From positions 3,286,001-3,350,000 of the forward strand of contig NZ_CP169244.1 of assembly GCF_041902385.1 (NCBI RefSeq): a DNA stretch of 64,000 bases, in the 5' to 3' direction. Positions 8,668 through 16,680 of the stretch are shown here, one piece after another (the first letter of the stretch is position 1; the number at the start of each line of letters is the position of its first letter). The notes below the pieces were generated by a model. That model did not search any database and was not told where the DNA came from. It was given only the letters and a program-made list of their open reading frames with translations. Source of the stretch: Arcticibacter sp041902385 (GTDB lineage: Bacteria; Bacteroidota; Bacteroidia; Sphingobacteriales; Sphingobacteriaceae). Position numbers and translations under genes: made by a program.

Positions 8668-10597
8668 GAAAATGAATATCGTCAGGCGACTTCAATTTCT
8701 TCTCTGCATCATCCTTCCTCTCGCAAGTATTGCTCAGATCCGGCTCCCCAGGCTCGTGCGCGACAGCATGGTGCTGCAACGCGACGCGAAAGTAAAAGTA
8801 TGGGGCTGGGCATCTCCCGGCGAATCCGTCGAGGTCCGTTTTCGCGACAAGCGCGTCAAGACTGCTGCAGGTACTGACGGAAAGTGGACTCTCTTGTTGC
8901 CATCCGGAAAGGCAGGAGGGCCGTTCTCTATGGAGCTGAAAGGACAGAATACCATCGTCCTGAAAGATATTCTGGTGGGCGATGTATGGCTTTGTGCCGG
9001 GCAATCCAACATGGTGCATCAGATGGCGCTGCACAATGTTCGCTATGAACGCGACATTGCTCAGGCCAACTATCCCGAGATACGTCATTTTTGGATCCCC
9101 ACCACCGCAGGTCTGTCGGGTCCCGAAAAAGACCTGAAGGGCGGCTACTGGAAATCAGCGAACCCGCAGGATGTGAACGATTTCTCCGCTGTCGCCTATT
9201 TCTTTGCCAGGAAACTTTATTTGAAATATCATGTGCCTATAGGGCTTATTAATGCCAGCGTAGGTGGCACCCCCATCGAAGCCTGGATGAGTGAAGAAGG
9301 TCTGGCGCCTTTCCCCCGAGCTCTCAGTACCTTGGAAAGGAACAGAGACACTGTCCGGATCGCCCGAATAAGAAGGACTGCCGACTCTTTACGTGCCTCA
9401 CGCCGGAGTCGTGATCTCGGGCTAATGGCCTCGCCGAAATGGTTCGAGGAGGCCTATGTGCCAAAAGGCTGGCAAAATATCAATGTCCCGGGGTATTGGG
9501 AAGATCAGGGGGTAAAGGACCTCGACGGCGTGGTCTGGTACCGGAAGGAAATTGACGTACCTGCGTCCATGACAGGTATCCAGGCGCGTGTGTTCCTGGG
9601 GCGTATCGTTGACGCCGACTTTCTCTACGTCAATGGAGAACTGGCAGGTAATACTACCTATCAGTACCCGCAGAGGCGATACATGCTTAAAGCCGGGATG
9701 CTGAGACCTGGTAAGAATACCCTGGTCGTCCGGGTGATCAACCAGATTGGAAAAGGTGGCTTTGTGCCCGATAAACCCTACTACATTGAAGCTGCAGGGC
9801 AAAAAATTGATCTGAAGGGCGACTGGCAGTATAAGGTTGGTGAGGCTTATACCCGTCCGGTTCTGGAGGGAGGCATCAGCCTGCAAAACCAGCCGGCCGC
9901 TTTATATAACGCTATGGTGGCGCCTTTCGCAGGTTACGCTATAAGAGGCGTGCTGTGGTATCAGGGCGAAAGTAATGCCGGCAATCCTGCCGAGTATAAG
10001 AAGCTCTTGCCCGCCCTGATTGCCGATTGGCGCAGTAAGTGGCAGCAACCCGGACTTCCCTTCATCTACGTGCAGCTACCTAACTACATGGATGCGGCGT
10101 ATGTTCCCGGTCCAAGTAACTGGGCAGAAATGCGGGAAGCTTCGCTGCAGACGCTGGCTACACCCGGTACGGCCATGGCCGTTACCATTGATCTGGGGGA
10201 GTGGAATGATATTCACCCCGACAATAAGAAAGATGTAGGCGAGCGGCTCGCGCTTGCTGCTCAAAAGCTTGTATATGGCGAAAAGAATCTGGTCGCCTCT
10301 GGTCCCTTATTTCAGTCGGCAAGGGTAGAGAAGGACCGGATCATTGTGAGCTTCAGTAGTACCGGCTCGGGCTTAAAGACCTCAGATGGTGAAGAACCTG
10401 CGCGTTTCGAGATCGCGGGAAGTGATAGAAAGTTTGTCTGGGCCAGGGCTCGTATTGAAGGCAATACAGTAGTGGTGTGGAGCGAGGATATTCCGCAGCC
10501 TGCTTTCGTCAGATATGCCTGGGCAGATAATCCTTTCGGTGCTAACCTCTGCAACAAAGAGGGCTTGCCCGCTTCGCCTTTTCGGACAGACCCTTAG
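8666..10597 (+). CDS. Secreted sialate O-acetylesterase-type esterase
   Basis: The protein has 643 residues, with a signal peptide ending near ASIAQ. An SGNH-type esterase domain carries the catalytic serine in GQSNM (Ser114), a G-x-S-N block (WYQGESNAG) and the Asp-x-His pair in DIHPDN (Asp515, His517). The esterase core is interrupted by a jelly-roll, GH2-sugar-binding-like insert (about residues 260-400, VPGYWEDQGVKDLDGVVWYR), a known layout of this family. The family is named for sialic acid, but next to a GH115 enzyme and mannonate genes, removal of acetyl groups from xylan or glucuronic acid side chains is more likely. That substrate is inference. Acts in the periplasm or at the surface. 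Confidence 0.85.
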   Translation: MKMNIVRRLQFLLCIILPLASIAQIRLPRLVRDSMVLQRDAKVKVWGWASPGESVEVRFRDKRVKTAAGTDGKWTLLLPSGKAGGPFSMELKGQNTIVLKDILVGDVWLCAGQSNMVHQMALHNVRYERDIAQANYPEIRHFWIPTTAGLSGPEKDLKGGYWKSANPQDVNDFSAVAYFFARKLYLKYHVPIGLINASVGGTPIEAWMSEEGLAPFPRALSTLERNRDTVRIARIRRTADSLRASRRSRDLGLMASPKWFEEAYVPKGWQNINVPGYWEDQGVKDLDGVVWYRKEIDVPASMTGIQARVFLGRIVDADFLYVNGELAGNTTYQYPQRRYMLKAGMLRPGKNTLVVRVINQIGKGGFVPDKPYYIEAAGQKIDLKGDWQYKVGEAYTRPVLEGGISLQNQPAALYNAMVAPFAGYAIRGVLWYQGESNAGNPAEYKKLLPALIADWRSKWQQPGLPFIYVQLPNYMDAAYVPGPSNWAEMREASLQTLATPGTAMAVTIDLGEWNDIHPDNKKDVGERLALAAQKLVYGEKNLVASGPLFQSARVEKDRIIVSFSSTGSGLKTSDGEEPARFEIAGSDRKFVWARARIEGNTVVVWSEDIPQPAFVRYAWADNPFGANLCNKEGLPASPFRTDP

Positions 10598-10637
10598 TAC
10601 GGCGGCAGCTGTCCGCAGAAAAACGTCTTAAGTCCAG

Positions 10638-10686
10638 GGAGCGCAAGGCTTAAGGGACTCCTATAGCCGGCGCTCCTCCCTAATAC
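10638..10686. other. Hairpin in the esterase-GH115 gap
   Basis: GGAGCGC at 10638-10644 pairs with GCGCTCC at 10680-10686. There is no T-run, so it is not a clear terminator. It lies 50 bases before the GH115 start and may affect expression between the two genes. Confidence 0.3.
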
Positions 10687-10737
10687 ATGCATAAGCAGTT
10701 TGCCTCGCTCTGATACACGATACCAACTTCCAATAAA

Positions 10738-13665
10738 ATGACCTTTCCAAATCCCTTTTTCTTCTTTATTCGCCTGTTTAAGATCATGCCAGCCTCCGCC
10801 CTGGTTGTATTATTCCTCTCACTAACTACCGTTCCTTCATTGGCCGGAGAGGATGAGGAATACGTTGAGTTCCTGCCATCCACCGGTTCCATTGCCCTCG
10901 CGGAAAAGGGCCGGCCCATTCCCATAGTCGCTTCTTCGGGTGATGAGCGGGGAATAGCAATAGCGGTTAACAGCCTGGCCGAAGATGTTGGCAGGGTGAC
11001 TGGTACGAAGCCCCTGGTGTTGAGAGATCAGCTTCCGGCAGCAAAAGCGATCGTACTCATCGGAACGCCTGAGAAAAATCTCTTTATCCGCCAGCTGGTT
11101 GACCAGAATAAGCTGAACGTTGATGCAATTAAAGGAAAGTGGGAGGCATCGCTCACACAGCTGGTTGAGCATCCATTTCCGGGCGTTGAAAAGGCCCTGG
11201 TGATCGCCGGCAGCGATAAGCGCGGAACCATCTTCGGGATCTACGACCTTTCAGCCAAAATAGGCGTCTCTCCCTGGTACTGGTGGGCCGATGTGCCCGT
11301 TAAGCATCATCGGGATCTCTACGTGAAGCGGGGCAGCTTCGTGAGGCAGCCGGCGGTCAAATACAGGGGAATCTTTATCAACGATGAGGCCCCTGCTCTG
11401 TCGGGCTGGACAAAAGAGAAGTTCGGAGGATTTAACCATCGGTTTTATCAGCAGGTGTTCGAGCTGATCCTGCGTCTTAAAGGAAACTACCTATGGCCCG
11501 CCATGTGGGGGAATGCTTTTTATGACGACGATCCGGAAAATCCCCGCCTCGCCAACGAGATGGGCATCGTGATCGGCACCTCGCATCATGAGCCGATGAT
11601 GCGGGCACATGACGAATGGCGCCGTTATGGAAAGGGAGCCTGGAATTATACCACCAATGCCGACACGCTCCGGCAGTTCTGGCGTAAAGGGCTGCGCAGG
11701 ATGGGAAACAATGAAAGTGTCGTAACTATTGGAATGAGAGGGGATGGTGATGAGCCCATGTCGCAGGAAAGTAACATCTCCCTGCTCGAGCAGATCGTGA
11801 GCGATCAGCGCAGCATCATGGAGGAAGTTACCGGAAAGCCTGCTTCGGAGACACCTCAGCTATGGGCACTGTATAAGGAGGTGCAGGACTATTATGATAA
11901 GGGCATGCGCGTTCCCGACGACGTAACACTGCTCCTTTGTGACGACAATTGGGGTAATATCAGGAAACTTCCGAAACTTGGTGAGCCACAGCGGAAAGGG
12001 GGCTACGGCGTTTACTATCATTTCGACTATGTGGGCGGACCGCGTAATTACAAGTGGCTTAACACCAATCCCATCAGCAAGGTATGGGAGCAGATGCATC
12101 TGGCGAGGAAGTATGGTGCCGACCGCCTTTGGCTGGTAAACGTCGGCGATATCAAGCCCATGGAGTTCCCCATCCAGTTCTTCCTTGACTACGCCTGGAA
12201 TCCAGAAAGTATCGCCTCTGAGCAGCTTCAGTCCTATACTGAAAATTGGGCACGGAGGCAGTTCGGTGGACCACACTCGCCGGAAATAGCTCAAATTATC
12301 TCCGCTTATACCAAATACAACGGAAGGCGGAAGCCAGAGCTTCTTGATGCCCGCACGTACAGTCTGACAAACTTCCGTGAGTTTGAGCGGGCCACGGCCG
12401 AATACAAGAGCCTGCTCGAGCGGGCAGAACGCGTAGAGACAATGCTGGCTCCTGAGTACCGGGATGCTTATTTTCAACTTGTATTGCATCCCGTAAAGGC
12501 CTGTGCTAATCTTTACGAGCTCTATTACACGGTGGCCCGCAATCACTTATATGCACAACAGGGCAGGGCAGCAACCAATAGGCTGGCTGATCAGGTGAAG
12601 GTGCTCTTTGAACGCGATGCTGCCATTAGTCGCTATTACAATACCTCTCTTGCCGGGGGAAAATGGAACCACATGATGGATCAGACCCGCATCGGGTATA
12701 CCTATTGGCAACAGCCTGAGCGGGATGTGATGCCAGCTGTAAAGAAAATATCAATACCCGCCGCGGCGGGACCTGCCTTCACTGTCGAGGGCAGCGAACA
12801 GTACTGGCCTGTTTCAAAAGAAGAAGCGGTATTGCCGAAGTTTTCTTCGCTGTTCCCCGATTCGCGCTACATCGAGTTATTCAATCAGGGAAAAGCATCT
12901 TATGCGTATCGCATCACGGCCGGCAAGCCCTGGCTAAAAATCAGTGCCCCGCGAGGCATGGTGGATCAGGAAAAGCGTGTTTTGCTTAGTGTGGAGTGGA
13001 AAGACGTGCCGGCAGGTCTGCACCAGGTTCCCATCACCATCACTCTGGAAGGTCGCAGCTACACCCTCCGTGCCATTGTAGACAAGGCTCGGTTAAAGCC
13101 TGAGAAAGGGCTCTTCGCTGAGCGCGATGGCTATATTTCAATCGAGGCTGCGCACTACAGCAGGGCCTTTGCGCAAGATTCGCTAAGCTGGAAAGTACTG
13201 CCTGATCACGGCCGCACCGCCTCAGCCCTGACCACCTTTCCCGTAACGGCTCCCTCTGCTTTACCCGGTAACAGTTCGCCCTACGTCGAATATGCGATCT
13301 GGCTCAGCGACCCTGGTCCTGTTAAGGTGGCGTGCTATTTCTCGCCCTCTCTTGACTTTAGGAACGAAGGCGGACTGCGATACGCCGTCTCGATTGACGA
13401 CGAGAAGCGGCAGGTGCTGAAGCTCGAGGGCGACAACAGCGAACGTGCATGGAATAAAGCAGTTGCCGAAAGCATCAGGATCGTCACGAGCGAACACGGC
13501 GTGAAGAGTGCTGGAAAGCACGTCCTGAAGTTCTGGCGGGTCGACCCGGCTGTCGTATTACAAAAGATCGTGCTCGACGCCGGAGGCTTGAAGCCCTCGT
13601 ATCTTGGGCCTCCCGAAACACGGCTTGGTGCCGCAGAGCAAGTCGGTGTGGCAAGCCGCCGCTGA
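10738..13665 (+). CDS. GH115 xylan alpha-1,2-glucuronidase, secreted
   Basis: This 975-residue protein matches glycoside hydrolase family 115 along its length. It has an N-terminal domain (IPIVASSGDERGIAIAVNSL), a large TIM-barrel core with YRGIFINDEAP, LWPAMWGNAFYDDD and VTIGMRGDGDEP, and C-terminal beta domains. The N-terminus has a signal peptide (ALVVLFLSLTTVPSLAG); an alternative start is the Met at residue 17. GH115 enzymes cut 4-O-methyl-glucuronic acid or glucuronic acid from xylan, also at internal positions. The product would feed the fructuronate and mannonate steps encoded just upstream. The glucuronate isomerase, KDG kinase and aldolase, and a transporter, are not in the window. 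Confidence 0.9.
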   Translation: MTFPNPFFFFIRLFKIMPASALVVLFLSLTTVPSLAGEDEEYVEFLPSTGSIALAEKGRPIPIVASSGDERGIAIAVNSLAEDVGRVTGTKPLVLRDQLPAAKAIVLIGTPEKNLFIRQLVDQNKLNVDAIKGKWEASLTQLVEHPFPGVEKALVIAGSDKRGTIFGIYDLSAKIGVSPWYWWADVPVKHHRDLYVKRGSFVRQPAVKYRGIFINDEAPALSGWTKEKFGGFNHRFYQQVFELILRLKGNYLWPAMWGNAFYDDDPENPRLANEMGIVIGTSHHEPMMRAHDEWRRYGKGAWNYTTNADTLRQFWRKGLRRMGNNESVVTIGMRGDGDEPMSQESNISLLEQIVSDQRSIMEEVTGKPASETPQLWALYKEVQDYYDKGMRVPDDVTLLLCDDNWGNIRKLPKLGEPQRKGGYGVYYHFDYVGGPRNYKWLNTNPISKVWEQMHLARKYGADRLWLVNVGDIKPMEFPIQFFLDYAWNPESIASEQLQSYTENWARRQFGGPHSPEIAQIISAYTKYNGRRKPELLDARTYSLTNFREFERATAEYKSLLERAERVETMLAPEYRDAYFQLVLHPVKACANLYELYYTVARNHLYAQQGRAATNRLADQVKVLFERDAAISRYYNTSLAGGKWNHMMDQTRIGYTYWQQPERDVMPAVKKISIPAAAGPAFTVEGSEQYWPVSKEEAVLPKFSSLFPDSRYIELFNQGKASYAYRITAGKPWLKISAPRGMVDQEKRVLLSVEWKDVPAGLHQVPITITLEGRSYTLRAIVDKARLKPEKGLFAERDGYISIEAAHYSRAFAQDSLSWKVLPDHGRTASALTTFPVTAPSALPGNSSPYVEYAIWLSDPGPVKVACYFSPSLDFRNEGGLRYAVSIDDEKRQVLKLEGDNSERAWNKAVAESIRIVTSEHGVKSAGKHVLKFWRVDPAVVLQKIVLDAGGLKPSYLGPPETRLGAAEQVGVASRR

Positions 13666-13842
13666 TAGGGTACTGAAGGGAAAGGAAAAGCTGAAAGCCC
13701 TGCCACTGCTGTGCGCCTGAAGCCAGACCGGCCTGGCACGAGCCAGCGAAATTGTTTGAAAGTCGTGTCAGTCCGGTTGTCAGCAAACTCTGGCAGCTGC
13801 AGGGCCGGAGGTATTATCTGCATCCAAAGAGTATCAGGTACT

Positions 13843-13970
13843 TTATCGGAGGGCATGATTAATATAGCCTCCGTCGGCTAATAACTCGGTGCCGGTAACG
13901 AAGCTGGCGGCGTCAGATGCCAGAAACAGCACAGTGCGGGCAATTTTACCCTGCAGAGCGCCGGACTGCC
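13843..13970 (-). pseudogene. 3' remnant of an SDR dehydrogenase gene
   Basis: On the minus strand, an open frame ending at a TAA (13843-13845) encodes LASDAASFVTGTELLADGG followed by YINHALR. This is the hallmark C-terminus of short-chain dehydrogenases. No Rossmann fold, active site or start codon is found upstream; the similarity stops near 13965. It is a decayed copy, not a short gene. Confidence 0.75.
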
Positions 13971-14102
13971 AGTAAAGACTAGCTCAAAAATGAGCTTGGT
14001 GCGGTTGTGTACCGCAGGCACACGCAAATTGGGTTTGATGTTCTCCCTCTAAGGCTAATACCGCTTCCGTTCCGGTTCAAAAAAGCGGCGTCCATACAAA
14101 AA

Positions 14103-14213
14103 AGAGGCTGAACTCGTTTGCGAGGCAGCCTCTAACCATTAACCAATTAAATTCGTATGAAAAAACACTGCAATTTCTTTTTTAACTCCTGTATAATGTG
14201 TCTCCTTTTCTGA
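14103..14213 (+). other. Orphan hairpin leader plus 18-codon ORF, copy 1
   Basis: AGAGGCTG (14103-14110) pairs with CAGCCTCT (14126-14133) after an A-run. Then come ACCATTAAC (14135-14143) and an ATGAAAAAA start at 14157, read for 18 residues (MKKHCNFFFNSCIMCLLF) to a TGA at 14211. The same order recurs at 25985-26075. On the minus strand the hairpin is followed by TTTTTT, so it could also be a minus-strand terminator. It may be the surviving 5' end of a lost gene, possibly a TonB receptor, or a small leader gene. Confidence 0.4.
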
Positions 14214-14406
14214 TGTATCTTCTTGTACGTCAGTTTCTTCCTATAGGTTACAAAAAAATAATTACGAGCTGCGTACTGGAACAGCGGATGAAAGAGAGTT
14301 GAATGATCTTCTTGTAAGTGACGAAGAAAGACACTTTGAAAAAAATGCTTATGAGTTGTACGCTTAAACGGATGAAAGTTGATTGAGTATTTTTTCTGGC
14401 TTTTAA

Positions 14407-14566
14407 AACTAAACGAAGCGATCTAATTGCGGCCTCTTGAAAAAAAATGATGGACGCAATAACTAAGCGAAGCGGTCTCATTGCGGCCTCTTAAAAAAAA
14501 TAATGGACGCAATAACTAAGCGGAGCGGTCTCATTGCGGCCTCTTGAAAAAAATAATGGACGCAAT
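14407..14566 (+). repeat. Tandem ~53-bp repeat, block A (3 units)
   Basis: Three head-to-tail units lie at 14407-14460, 14461-14513 and 14514-14566 (54, 53 and 53 bp). Each starts AACTAAGCGAAGCG-like, continues GTCTCATTGCGGCCTCTT, has a run of A and ends GGACGCAAT. CGCAAT before each junction can pair with ATTGCG inside the next unit. Related units occur at 14986-15120, in reverse at 21523-21900, and once near 35447-35470. Confidence 0.85.
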
Positions 14567-14985
14567 AAAACCAGGACGCTTTTCTCAAAAGATAGGGTGC
14601 ATCTTCTTTTGGCCGGGAAAGCTTGATCTGTCGGCTGAGGAAGGCAATTAGGGCACCATAAACAAAAATAACTCCTCATCCGGCATTAATAACCAGCTGT
14701 TCCCAAGGGATTTGGATTTATACAGCATTAGCTGCGCGGCTTTTGGTCACCTGAAAAATTTTCTCAGACAAAAAGACCCCCGCCGGTCTTGTTAATCATA
14801 CCCGAGCCGTTTTTTATCGCACAAGGAAAATTTTACTGATATTTTGGTCGTTTTGTCCTGAATAGGGCATCTTTGCAAACTATTAGCAACGGGGAGGATG
14901 GTTTGTGTAGGACCACTTAAAACACTCATGACCTGCAAGTCCAAAGGGGATTGAGAGTTAGCTGACGGTTCTATGTGCCCATTTA

Positions 14986-15120
14986 AACTAAGCGAAGCGA
15001 TCTCATCGAGGGGGTGAAAAGTGATTGATGAGCTCAATAACTAAGCGAAGCTATCTCATTGAGGTTTTGAAAAGCAATAGATGCGCACAATAACCAGGCA
15101 AAGCGATCTCACTGCGGCCA
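14986..15120 (+). repeat. Tandem ~53-bp repeat, block B (about 2.5 units)
   Basis: Diverged units start near 14986, 15039 and 15091. The first two contain AACTAAGCGAAGC followed by ATCTCAT; the third is degenerate (AACCAGGCAAAGCGATCTCA). Period and core match block A, so the two blocks share an origin. The 3' end lies about 80 bases before the next gene. Confidence 0.75.
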
Positions 15121-15202
15121 TAAAAAAAATAGTCTCAGTAAAAACAAATGGACTTTCAGAAAAATCCCTGGTCTTGAAGAATAGTTGTAATAAAGAAAGA
15201 AT

Positions 15203-15925
15203 ATGCAATCACTAAAAGGAAAAAATGCGCTGATTACCGGCGCAGGTAAAGGTCTCGGCAAGGCGATGGCACTCGCTCTGGCAGCCGAAGGTGTGAACCT
15301 CGCGTTACTTGCGAGAACAGAAGAAGATCTTAAAGCGCTCGCTCAGGAGATCGCAGCGATCGACAAGGATGTGAAAGTGGTTTACCAGACCGCCGATGTA
15401 AGCAGCTATGAGGAGGTGCAGTCGGCTGTTGCAAAGCTGATCGGCGCGCTCGGTACACTCGACGTGGTGATCAATAACGCCGGTATCGTAGACGTCGGCA
15501 GCTTTACCGAAATGCCCGTCGAAAAATGGGAAAAGGTGATCCGCACCAATGTTCTGGGTGCGTATTACGTAATTCATGAAACGCTCCCTGCTTTGCTGGC
15601 AAATGGTAAAGGCGACGTGGTGAATATCGCCTCTACAGCCGGACTAAAAGGATCGGCCAACCTCAGTGCTTACAGTGCTTCGAAGGCGGCCTTGATCAGC
15701 CTCTCTGAATCACTGATGTACGAGGTGAGGAAGTCGAACATTCGCGTACTGACCGTAAACCCGAGTACAGTAGCCACCGAGATGATCATGGAAAAGAAAT
15801 TCACTGATGGCAATCCAGACCGTGTCCTGCAGCCCGAAGATCTGGCTGAGCTGGTAGTTGGCAGCTTGAAGCTGCCTCAGCGCGCCCTGATCAAGGAAGT
15901 AGGACTGTGGTCCACTAACCCCTAA
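15203..15925 (+). CDS. 3-ketoacyl-ACP reductase-like SDR
   Basis: This 240-residue classical SDR has TGAGKGLGKA at residues 12-21, NNAG in VVINNAGIVD, the catalytic serine in VVNIASTAG and the Tyr/Lys pair in YSASK. The C-terminus is PSTVATEM then a short tail (VGLWSTNP). FabG-like naming is by family only; the substrate is unknown and no fatty-acid genes are nearby. A convergent minus-strand gene follows, separated by a terminator-like stem. Confidence 0.85.
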   Translation: MQSLKGKNALITGAGKGLGKAMALALAAEGVNLALLARTEEDLKALAQEIAAIDKDVKVVYQTADVSSYEEVQSAVAKLIGALGTLDVVINNAGIVDVGSFTEMPVEKWEKVIRTNVLGAYYVIHETLPALLANGKGDVVNIASTAGLKGSANLSAYSASKAALISLSESLMYEVRKSNIRVLTVNPSTVATEMIMEKKFTDGNPDRVLQPEDLAELVVGSLKLPQRALIKEVGLWSTNP

Positions 15926-15933
15926 AGGCGCGA

Positions 15934-16001
15934 CCGGCAAGCATACGCGCATCTCTCGATGTTATATAACCGAAGTAAGCGCGTCTGCTCGCCGGGTTTT
16001 T
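15934..16001. terminator. Terminator-like stem between convergent genes
   Basis: CCGGC (15934-15938) and ACGCGC (15945-15950) pair with GCGCGT (15979-15984) and GCCGG (15991-15995). A T-run follows at 15997-16001. It sits between the SDR and the convergent DUF6266-like gene. Confidence 0.5.
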
Positions 16002-16024
16002 ACCGTTCTTCTTTATACAGGTCT

Positions 16025-16669
16025 TTAGTAGTCCACCTCGACGGTCCCCAGGTACTGGCTTGGGGAGTTGTGCCCGTTCCAGGATGTAAAAAAGATGTAG
16101 CAATGTATGAGTCCCTTCAATAAGCCGTTACCGACCGTAAGTTTTGCCTGTCCGTCACGCCTTTTCCAACTCCTTACGGGGATCAACCAATTTCTTTTGC
16201 GTTCGTTGCAAAGAAGTACAGTCAACTGATCTTCGGCGGAGATAAAAGGATTCCGTACCTCCGTTGGCCACGAAATTATCAGGCCATCTTCTGCGCTATA
16301 ACGCATGCCTGCACCAGCAGTCTTCGGCAAGCTCCCCTTGCTGAGGATGAGCTGACTAAAATCAATCACCGGTACCCCGTTTTCCTCACGGAATGCCCAT
16401 TTAAGATGGTAGCTCATAGCGAGATGAAGAGCGTCTTTTTTACTTGTATCTTCGTGGTTGTAGCCGAGATCAAGCATTGCTCTGATTTCGGCGAGAAGGC
16501 TGGCCATCATCTCAAATTTCGCCCGTTGCTTCAGTTGCCCCGGAGTTGGAGCTTTATCAGACAGCCGCGAAAATCCCTTTATGTAGTTGATCTTTTTCCA
16601 GCGGCTGCCAATAACACTGCCCGTCTTGCCCAGAAACGGACCATTAATGCCTTTCTTGTATATGCCCAT
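16025..16669 (-). CDS. DUF6266-family protein
   Basis: This 214-residue protein starts at the ATG at 16669, where the family N-terminus begins (MGIYKKGINGPFLGKTGSVI), 11 bases after the stop of the upstream gene. A start at 16711 would overlap that gene. The glycine-rich N-terminus and the C-terminal block (CYIFFTSWNGHNSPSQYLG) fit DUF6266, a Bacteroidetes family of unknown function. There is no signal peptide or membrane segment. It forms a two-gene unit with the larger relative at 16681-17526. The shared N-terminal pattern suggests both belong to one superfamily. Confidence 0.75.
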   Translation of the reverse strand: MGIYKKGINGPFLGKTGSVIGSRWKKINYIKGFSRLSDKAPTPGQLKQRAKFEMMASLLAEIRAMLDLGYNHEDTSKKDALHLAMSYHLKWAFREENGVPVIDFSQLILSKGSLPKTAGAGMRYSAEDGLIISWPTEVRNPFISAEDQLTVLLCNERKRNWLIPVRSWKRRDGQAKLTVGNGLLKGLIHCYIFFTSWNGHNSPSQYLGTVEVDY

Positions 16670-16680
16670 GACGATGAGGT

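Larger units (their letters stand above)
13666..15202. other. Gene-poor interval with remnants and repeats
   Basis: No intact gene was recognised in these 1.5 kb. The interval holds the 3' remnant of an SDR gene (minus strand, 13843-13970), an orphan hairpin with a micro-ORF (14103-14213) and a short open frame without a start ending at 14367. It also holds two blocks of a ~53-bp tandem repeat (14407-14566 and about 14986-15120). It looks like a site where genes have been lost and repeats have built up. Confidence 0.6.

Noticed and set aside
14407..15120. CRISPR array
   Set aside because: The whole 53-bp unit is repeated, so there are no unique spacers of constant length, and no cas genes lie near. 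Treated as a minisatellite.
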